Shown: in pieces, positions 8,182 to 13,572 of the stretch
How the letters are laid out: every line of letters starts with the position of its first letter
Numbering within the stretch: position 1 is the first letter of the stretch
Origin: an uncultured Comamonadaceae bacterium
Lineage (GTDB): Bacteria; Pseudomonadota; Gammaproteobacteria; Burkholderiales; Burkholderiaceae
Assembly: GCA_946482595.1 (NCBI GenBank)
Contig: CAMLSD010000012.1
Coordinates: 1 to 64,000 of the forward strand
Reading direction: 5' to 3'
DNA: 64,000 nucleotides
The notes under the pieces: model-generated
What the model saw: the letters and a program-made list of their open reading frames with translations, nothing else
The model's database searches: none
Told to the model about the DNA's origin: nothing
Position numbers and translations under genes: made by a program

Positions 8182-8972
8182 CGCGACACTAGGGCTTGCG
8201 GAGGTTCCGGTTTTGAGATGAACGGCACGCGCTTCAACCACAGCCGCAGTGCCTGCCAATGGATGCGTGCCAGCACGCCGAAGGTCATCAGCGGCATGCC
8301 GAAGAAGGCTCGCCGCGTCGCTCGGTGTGTGAGCGGTTCCAGCACACCGCTGACGCTGGTCTGCAGCAGCGGGCCTTGCGCATCGTCGTGATCGATACGC
8401 ACCACGGTGCGATCCGGATGCAGTGCACTGCCGCGGGCGGTGCGCATGAAGCGGAAGCGGTAGTCGCCCTCGACCTTGCAGAACGGCGAGACGTGGAACA
8501 CCTTGCTCGTGCGCAGCTCACGCCCGTAGGCCAGCTCGGGGCCGTCGAGCAGGTAGCAATGCCGCTCGCCGAAGGTGTTGTTGACCTCGACCACGATGGC
8601 CGACAGGCTGCCGTCGGCGCGGTGGCAGTACCAGAAGCTCACCGGCTTGAAGACATAGCCCAGCACCCGCGGGTAGGTGTGCAGCCAGATCTCGCCGTCG
8701 GCGTCGGTGATGCCATGCGCGTGCAGCAGCCCTTCCAGCCACGCCAGCGCGTCTTCGCCGCCGTCCCCGTGGTCACGGTCATGAAAACTGATCAGGCCGA
8801 AGCGGTTGCGATGCAAGGCGTCATCCGGTTCACTGGCGAGCCGGCGCATCGGCAGCATCAGGAAGTAGGTCGGGTAGGCAAACGCATTGCGGGCCGGGCG
8901 CAGGCGCGTGTGGCGCACCTGGCCGCGCCCGAGCAGCGGGACCACGTCGCCTGCGCCGACCGGCGAATTCAT
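8178..8972 (-). CDS. DUF1365 domain protein
   Basis: A 264-residue DUF1365 protein. Recognisable family parts are the opening GQVRHTRLRPARNAFAY, the FGLISFHDRDHGDG block and YPRVLGYVFKPVSFWYCHR in the middle, which are rich in aromatic and histidine residues. The function is not established. Across proteobacteria the gene is almost always found between a COG2907 flavin oxidoreductase and a Cfa-like methyltransferase, exactly as here, with ATGA overlaps on both sides. A direct role in acyl-chain modification is therefore likely but inferred. Confidence 0.9.
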   Translation of the reverse strand: MNSPVGAGDVVPLLGRGQVRHTRLRPARNAFAYPTYFLMLPMRRLASEPDDALHRNRFGLISFHDRDHGDGGEDALAWLEGLLHAHGITDADGEIWLHTYPRVLGYVFKPVSFWYCHRADGSLSAIVVEVNNTFGERHCYLLDGPELAYGRELRTSKVFHVSPFCKVEGDYRFRFMRTARGSALHPDRTVVRIDHDDAQGPLLQTSVSGVLEPLTHRATRRAFFGMPLMTFGVLARIHWQALRLWLKRVPFISKPEPPQALVSR

Positions 8973-10285
8973 GCGGCCTCCGCCATGGCCGGGGTGATCG
9001 ACAGGCTGCGCTGCAGGGCCTCGGCGACGGCCAGGCCGGACTTCAGCCCGTCCTCATGGAAACCGTAGCCGGCCCACGCACCGCAGAACCAGGTGTGCTG
9101 GCGCCCCTGCAGTTCGGGCAGGGCACGCTGGGCCTCGATGGCGGCCTGGTCGAACACCGGGTGCGCGTACTCGAACTCGGCGATGACCCGGTCGGGGCGG
9201 GGGATACGCGCCGGGTTGAGCGTGACGACCACCGGCTCGGTGAAGGGCAGCGGCTGCAGGCGGTCGATCAGATAGTGCAGGCACACGGCCGCATGCTCGC
9301 GCCCGGCATCGATGCTGCGCTCGTAGTTCCAGGCGGCCCAGGCCTTGCGCTGGCGAGGCAGCAGCGAGACGTCGGTGTGCAGCACCGCGACGTTGTCGTG
9401 ATAGCGGATCGCACCAAGCACCGCGCGCTCCCGGGCGGTCGCATCGGCCAGCAGGGCCAGGGACTGGTCGGAGTGGCAGGCCAGCACGACCTCGTCGAAG
9501 CGTTCGCTGCCGCTGTCGGTCGTGACCAGCACACCGGCCCGGCCGTCGCCCTGGGGCAGCCGCTCGACACGGCGCACGGGTGTGTTCAGCCGGGCATCGT
9601 CGAGCCGCTCGATGATGCGGCGCACGTAGTTGCGCGAGCCGCCGCGCACGGTGTACCACTGCGGCCGGTCAGTCACCTGGATCAGGCCGTGGTTGTGGCA
9701 GAACCGGATCATCGTGGCCACCGGGAACTTCAGCATCTGGTCGGTCGGGCAAGACCAGATGCAGCCGAGCATCGGCAGGAAGTACCAGTCGCGGAAGGCC
9801 GCGCCGAAGCCGTTGCGGTCGAGGAAGCGGTCGATCGGTTCGGCCAGCCGGCTGTCTTCGCCCGACACCGCCAGCGCCGTGGTCAGCCGGTTGAAGCGCA
9901 GGATGTCGCGCAACATGCCCCAGAAGGCCGGCTTGGCGAGGTTGCGGCGCTGAGCGAAAACGGCGTCCAGATCGGTGCCCGCCCATTCGAGATCGATCGC
10001 CGGGACCTGCACCGAAAACGACATGTCCGACTTGGCCGTCTCGACCTCCAGCTCGGCAAACAGCTTGAGCAGGTGCGGATAGGTGCGGTGATTGAAAACA
10101 AGAAAGCCGGTGTCCACACCATGCGTGACCGGACCGTTCGGCCCGGGCAGCGTGACGTCGACCGTGTTGGCATGGCCGCCAAAGTGGCCGCCCGCCTCGA
10201 ACAGCGTGACACGGGCATGCGGGGCCAGACGATGGGCCACGGCAAGGCCCGAGATGCCGGATCCGATGATGGCGATGCGTCGCAT
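8969..10285 (-). CDS. COG2907-type NAD(P)/FAD-dependent oxidoreductase
   Basis: A 438-residue flavin amine-oxidase-like protein and first gene of the ten-gene operon. It starts MRRIAIIGSGISGLAVAHRL, a complete Rossmann FAD motif, and keeps the family block FGGHANTVDVTLP. Plant cyclopropane synthases carry a related FAD domain fused to the methyltransferase, which supports a physical or functional link to the Cfa-like protein two genes down. The start codon is preceded by the strong ribosome site GAGGAG, and that site can pair with an upstream complementary octamer in the leader (see 10290-10330). The substrate is likely a membrane acyl chain, by inference. Confidence 0.9.
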   Translation of the reverse strand: MRRIAIIGSGISGLAVAHRLAPHARVTLFEAGGHFGGHANTVDVTLPGPNGPVTHGVDTGFLVFNHRTYPHLLKLFAELEVETAKSDMSFSVQVPAIDLEWAGTDLDAVFAQRRNLAKPAFWGMLRDILRFNRLTTALAVSGEDSRLAEPIDRFLDRNGFGAAFRDWYFLPMLGCIWSCPTDQMLKFPVATMIRFCHNHGLIQVTDRPQWYTVRGGSRNYVRRIIERLDDARLNTPVRRVERLPQGDGRAGVLVTTDSGSERFDEVVLACHSDQSLALLADATARERAVLGAIRYHDNVAVLHTDVSLLPRQRKAWAAWNYERSIDAGREHAAVCLHYLIDRLQPLPFTEPVVVTLNPARIPRPDRVIAEFEYAHPVFDQAAIEAQRALPELQGRQHTWFCGAWAGYGFHEDGLKSGLAVAEALQRSLSITPAMAEAA

Positions 10286-10289
10286 GGCG

Positions 10290-10330
10290 GCTCCTCAGGC
10301 GAGCCGCGGCAGGTGCGCCGCATGAGGAGC
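10290..10330 (-). promoter_or_regulatory. Possible ribosome-site-sequestering hairpin in the operon leader
   Basis: The octamer at 10290-10297, which contains the ribosome binding site of the first operon gene, is perfectly complementary to 10323-10330 (TGAGGAGC and GCTCCTCA on the coding strand). A mismatch and two further pairs extend the stem. The 25-base loop separates the arms. Pairing would hide the ribosome site of the COG2907 gene, and through the overlapping gene starts could dampen the whole operon. The pairing is seen; its use in vivo is inference. Confidence 0.4.
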
Positions 10331-10354
10331 GGCACCGGCGCGTTGGCCGGTGCC
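10331..10354 (-). repeat. Perfect 9-base inverted repeat in the operon leader
   Basis: GGCACCGGC and GCCGGTGCC flank a 6-base loop, giving a strong GC hairpin directly beside the possible ribosome-site hairpin. There is no U-tract in either direction, so it is not a normal intrinsic terminator. It could stack with, or compete with, the neighbouring leader structures. Confidence 0.5.
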
Positions 10355-10382
10355 GCCGTCAGACAAAGCCGCTGCGAAGTGC

Positions 10383-10430
10383 CCCGGAGCGAAGGAGGGA
10401 GGGAGGGAGGAGGAGGAGAAGCGCTCCGGG
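10383..10430 (-). promoter_or_regulatory. Leader hairpin with a polypyrimidine CCUCC-repeat loop
   Basis: A perfect 9-base inverted repeat (CCCGGAGCG at 10383-10391, CGCTCCGGG at 10422-10430) encloses a 30-base tract that is purely purine on the plus strand and purely pyrimidine in the operon mRNA. In the mRNA the loop reads as repeated CCUCC/CCUCCC units, the same core as the anti-Shine-Dalgarno end of 16S rRNA. It could pair with GAGG-type ribosome sites or bind a regulator. On the plus strand the G runs could form a quadruplex. The remaining leader (10431-10680) has an AT-rich patch near 10655-10690 with a CATAAT-like element but no gene I can support. Confidence 0.45.
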
Positions 10431-10680
10431 ATTTCAACCAGGAGACCCGGAAGCCTCCGCAGCGTGAAAACCTGTCGATTCAGTCGTGCCATGGACCTGC
10501 AAGCCAGGCCTGCTGCCGACACCATGGCCGACCGATCGTTGCCGTTTGGACGGTGCCCCGCCACGGAAGTTCCCGCGGCGGTGAAGTTCGATCCACGACG
10601 GACCACGAGACGTGACGAGGACATGGACACAGGCACCTGATGGGTTGAACTGATGAGTACACATTATGACTTAACAGTTT

Positions 10681-11286
10681 TCATTTTGCATCAAGTAGTT
10701 TTTCCAAGTCCGTGACGAGTTTGCGGTCTTGTGGATCGACCTGGCTGGCATGACTGATCACCGTGCGACCGTCGCGGCCGACCAGGTACTTGTGGAAGTT
10801 CCAGCCCGGGCGTTGACCGGTGCGCTGCGCGAGCTGTTCAAAGAAGGGATGCGCCGGTGCGTTGCGGCCTGACACCGAGGTCTTCACGAACATCGGAAAC
10901 CGCACGTTGAACGTGTTTTCACAGAACTCGGCGATCGTGCGGTTGCTGCCCGGCTCCTGCGCGCCGAAATCGTTCGACGGGAACCCCAGCACGACCAGTC
11001 CACGCGCACCAAAGCGCTGCTGCAGTGCCTCCAGCCCCTGGTACTGGGGGGTGAAACCGCAGTAGCTGGCCGTGTTCACCACGAGCAGCACCCGGCCGCG
11101 GTACTGGCACAGGTCCTGCGGTTTTTCGTCCTGGAGCCGGTCGATGCGGTGCTGCAGCAGAGCCGGACAGGCGGTGTCGGCGGGCGCCGCCCGGGCAGCC
11201 AGACCCGGCCAGCAGGCCGCGCCCAGCGCGAACAGGCTCAGGCGACGACGATGGTGATCAGGCGTCGTGAACTTCTTGAATGGCAT
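10681..11286 (-). CDS. Exported glutathione peroxidase family protein
   Basis: A 201-residue thiol peroxidase of the glutathione-peroxidase family, which reduces hydroperoxides with thioredoxin or glutathione. The first 33 residues form a signal peptide (RRRLSLFALGAACWPGLAARA), so it should act in the periplasm. The peroxidatic cysteine is Cys76 in NTASYCGFTPQY, and Gln110 and the Trp in PGWNFHKYL complete the catalytic set. The second-block cysteine usual in bacterial members (GFPCN) is Ser104 here, whereas Cys122 in EFCENTF is kept. The ATG at 11286 is preferred over a GTG at 11340 because the longer version would put extra residues before a good signal peptide. It lies 395 bases upstream of the lipid operon on the same strand. 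Confidence 0.9.
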   Translation of the reverse strand: MPFKKFTTPDHHRRRLSLFALGAACWPGLAARAAPADTACPALLQHRIDRLQDEKPQDLCQYRGRVLLVVNTASYCGFTPQYQGLEALQQRFGARGLVVLGFPSNDFGAQEPGSNRTIAEFCENTFNVRFPMFVKTSVSGRNAPAHPFFEQLAQRTGQRPGWNFHKYLVGRDGRTVISHASQVDPQDRKLVTDLEKLLDAK

Positions 11287-11354
11287 GACGTCTCCAGTAC
11301 GAAGCATGGATACGCCTGCATTTGTAAGGGGATCGGCCACCGTCGCGCCGCCGC

Positions 11355-11368
11355 TTGACGGGAATCAA
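11355..11368. promoter_or_regulatory. FNR/ANR-like box
   Basis: TTGAC-GGGA-ATCAA matches the FNR/ANR consensus TTGAT-N4-ATCAA at nine of ten defined positions. It sits 69 bases before the glutathione peroxidase start on the minus strand and 175 bases before the diiron protein start on the plus strand, in the only intergenic space between these divergent genes. A second inverted repeat (GCAAGCC at 11419-11425, GGCTTGC at 11446-11452) lies nearer the plus-strand gene. Oxygen-dependent control is inferred. Confidence 0.45.
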
Positions 11369-11542
11369 GGGTGCGCGCAGGGTGAAGCGGCACCCCACCG
11401 ATAGAATCCGCCCGGTTTGCAAGCCTTTTCACACGACTGACAACGGGCTTGCATGACAATACTGCCTCGTTTGTCCCCGGCTTTCTCGTCGGGTCCTGTG
11501 CGTCCGGCCCGGCCGGCGCGTCTGCTTGTGAGTGTCTGAGCC

Positions 11543-12445
11543 ATGTCTTCCACCGGAACCGGAACCCCCATGTTGTACCCCGAGCTGTTCAAGCAGCTGG
11601 AAGCCGTGCGCTGGAACATGGATCGCGACATTCCCTGGGACCAGTTCGACGCCTCCCTGCTGAGCGAGGAACAGGCCCAGACCATCAAGATGAACGCCAT
11701 CACCGAGTGGTCGGCGCTGCCCGCCACCGAGATGTTCCTGCGTGACAACCGCGAGGACAGCGACTTTTCCGCCTTCATGAGCGTGTGGTTCTTCGAGGAA
11801 CAGAAGCACTCGCTGGTGCTGATGGAATACCTGCGCCGCTTCCGCCCCGACCTGGCGCCGACCGAACAGGAGCTGCACGAGGTGCGTTTCGAGTTCGACC
11901 CCGCCCCGGCGCTCGAGACCCTGATGCTGCATTTCTGCGGCGAGATCCGCCTGAACCACTGGTACCGCCGGGCTGCCGAATGGCACACCGAGCCGGTCAT
12001 CAAGGCCATCTACGAGACCCTGGCCCGCGACGAAGCCCGCCACGGCGGCGCCTACCTGCGCTACATGAAGCGCGCGATCACGCGTTTCGGTGACGAAGCC
12101 AAGGCCGCCTTTGCCAAGGTGGGTGTGCTGATGGCCAGCGCGCGCCGCACGGCCCAGGCCCTGCACCCGACCAACCTGCACGTGAACCAGACGCTGTTCC
12201 CGCGCGACACCATCCAGAGCCGCCTGCCCAACCCCGAGTGGCTGGAACACTGGCTCGACCAGCAGATCAAGTTCGACGCCGTCTGGGAGACCAAGGTCGT
12301 CGAGCGCATCCTGCACAACATGAGCCTGCTCATGGAGCGCAGCTTCAAGAGCGTTCAGGAGCTCAACCGCTTCCGCAAGGAAATGATGAGCCAGGTGGCC
12401 GCGGCCGCCCAGGGCGGCGCCTCGCCGCAGGCGCAAGGCACCTGA
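11543..12445 (+). CDS. Ferritin-like diiron protein, acyl-ACP desaturase-like
   Basis: A 300-residue all-helical protein with a complete ferritin-type diiron site: acidic residues near Glu55, the pair Glu86-x2-His89 (FFEEQKH), Glu134, and Glu164-x2-His167 (RDEARH). The EEQKH/DEARH pair resembles EENRH/DEKRH of soluble acyl-ACP desaturases, which insert double bonds using O2 and an electron donor. Its N-terminus and C-terminal extension differ from plant-type desaturases, so a different oxidation is possible. It diverges from the glutathione peroxidase gene next to the lipid operon, which fits a role in acyl-chain chemistry. Diiron family secure; substrate unknown. Confidence 0.8.
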   Translation: MSSTGTGTPMLYPELFKQLEAVRWNMDRDIPWDQFDASLLSEEQAQTIKMNAITEWSALPATEMFLRDNREDSDFSAFMSVWFFEEQKHSLVLMEYLRRFRPDLAPTEQELHEVRFEFDPAPALETLMLHFCGEIRLNHWYRRAAEWHTEPVIKAIYETLARDEARHGGAYLRYMKRAITRFGDEAKAAFAKVGVLMASARRTAQALHPTNLHVNQTLFPRDTIQSRLPNPEWLEHWLDQQIKFDAVWETKVVERILHNMSLLMERSFKSVQELNRFRKEMMSQVAAAAQGGASPQAQGT

Positions 12446-12460
12446 GCCGCTTCACTCGCA

Positions 12461-12487
12461 GCGTGGCCCCCGATGGGGTGGCCACGC
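12461..12487 (+). terminator. Hairpin downstream of the diiron protein gene
   Basis: GCGTGGCC (12461-12468) and GGCCACGC (12480-12487) form a perfect 8-base stem, extended inwards by C/G pairs across a bulged T. It starts 15 bases after the stop codon at 12445. No U-tract follows, so it may stabilise the 3' end or need Rho. A second small hairpin (GGGCCT/AGGCCC) lies at 12504-12520. Confidence 0.45.
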
Positions 12488-12596
12488 CAGCGTGTCATCA
12501 CAAGGGCCTCCACAAGGCCCCGCAGCCCGTGGGTGGTAGCCACGCCACAGGGCGACGCCACACCGCCCCCCGCTAGACTGCGACCCTCATTGACCG

Positions 12597-12641
12597 GGCA
12601 AGGACGACCTTGCCGACGCCCGATGCCGGGGGACGACCCCC
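12597..12641 (+). promoter_or_regulatory. Guanidine-II riboswitch (mini-ykkC)
   Basis: Two hairpins in tandem, each capped by the tetraloop ACGA. The first has a 7-base stem (GGCAAGG 12597-12603, loop 12604-12607, CCTTGCC 12608-12614). The second has a 5-base stem (GGGGG 12628-12632, loop 12633-12636, CCCCC 12637-12641), with a 13-base linker. Paired stem-loops with ACGR loops define the mini-ykkC class, which binds guanidinium. The CCCCC arm can alternatively pair with the ribosome site AAGGGG at 12645-12650, so ligand binding to the hairpin should free the ribosome site and turn on sugE, whose ATG is at 12657. Confidence 0.92.
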
Positions 12642-12656
12642 ATCAAGGGGAAACGC

Positions 12657-12971
12657 ATGTCCTGGATCCTGTTGTTCATCGCCGGCCTGTTCGAGGTGTG
12701 CTGGGCCATCGGGCTGAAGTACACCGACGGCTTCAGCAAGCCCGTGCCGACGGTGCTCACCGTGGCAGCCATGGTGGCCAGTGTGGTGCTGCTGGGGCTG
12801 GCCATGAAGCACTTGCCGGTGGGTACGGCCTATGCGGTCTGGACCGGCATCGGCACGATCGGCACCGCCATCCTGGGCATCGTGCTGCTGGGGGATCCGG
12901 CGAACGGGCTGCGGCTGTTGTGCCTGGGCCTGATCGCGGCCGGGATCATCGGGCTGAAGCTGGTGAGCTGA
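12657..12971 (+). CDS. sugE: SMR family guanidinium exporter SugE/Gdx
   Basis: A 104-residue small multidrug resistance protein with four transmembrane helices. Glu13 in GLFEVCWA is the conserved proton/cation site in helix 1, and [17 protein letters not shown] is the SMR helix-3 signature in its Gdx form. Members of this branch exchange protons for guanidinium. The riboswitch directly upstream supports guanidinium rather than general drug efflux. The last 26 bases overlap the end of the convergent rhombosortase gene. Confidence 0.95.
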   Translation: MSWILLFIAGLFEVCWAIGLKYTDGFSKPVPTVLTVAAMVASVVLLGLAMKHLPVGTAYAVWTGIGTIGTAILGIVLLGDPANGLRLLCLGLIAAGIIGLKLVS

Positions 12972-13572
12972 GTCGCGCCCGCCGCCGGATGGCCAGCACC
13001 CCGGCGGCCGCCACCACCAGGCCGGCGACGGCCCCGCACGCGTGCGCGGCCACGGCCACCGGGAAGCCCCAGTCGGTCGAGGCCACCACGGCAGCGTGCC
13101 AGGGCGCTTCGCTCGTGATCTTCAGCAGCAGCCCCACGGCCAGCGCACCGCCGATCCAGCGCATGGCCGCGGCCTGCAGCAGCAGGTGCACCGCCGCCAC
13201 GGCCACCCCGGCATGCAGCACGCCGGACAGGCCCGCATAACGCGCCGGTGCATCGGCCAGCCACAGCAGCACCTGGGTCAGCGGCCAGGCCAGCAACCAG
13301 GCGAGTGCGGCACCGGCCGGCAGGCGCGCGGCCCAGCCCAGCCAGGCGACGGCCGCGGTGCCAGCCAGATTGGCCAGCAGATGCAGGGTGTTCCAGTGCA
13401 CCAGCGCCGCTGTCCACCAGCGCCAGGCCTGGCCCGGCAGCTCGCGCCGCCAGGCCCAGGCATCGAGGTCGGCGCCGGCCAGGGCATGCCCGAGCGACAG
13501 CACAAGCAACACACCCGCCAGCAGCAGCCAGGCGCGGCCAGGGCGTGTCAGTCGCTGAACACGTGTTGCCAT
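12946..13572 (-). CDS. rrtA: Rhombosortase-like intramembrane serine protease
   Basis: A 208-residue rhomboid-fold membrane protein. [17 protein letters not shown] matches the helix-2 signature, the catalytic serine is Ser116 in GLSGVLHAG, and the catalytic histidine is His177 in VAAHACGA. This short form with GLSG and no extra domains is typical of rhombosortases, which cleave GlyGly-CTERM tails of exported proteins. No protein in the window has an obvious GlyGly-CTERM tail, so its targets are elsewhere. It begins 25 bases inside the 3' end of glnE on the same strand, so it is probably co-transcribed. Confidence 0.8.
   Translation of the reverse strand: MATRVQRLTRPGRAWLLLAGVLLVLSLGHALAGADLDAWAWRRELPGQAWRWWTAALVHWNTLHLLANLAGTAAVAWLGWAARLPAGAALAWLLAWPLTQVLLWLADAPARYAGLSGVLHAGVAVAAVHLLLQAAAMRWIGGALAVGLLLKITSEAPWHAAVVASTDWGFPVAVAAHACGAVAGLVVAAAGVLAIRRRARLSSPASAR

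Noticed and set aside
10286..10680. Specific RpoE/ECF promoter for the lipid operon
   Set aside because: GAAC-containing patches occur (for example near 10585), but no -35/-10 pair with convincing spacing could be found by eye.
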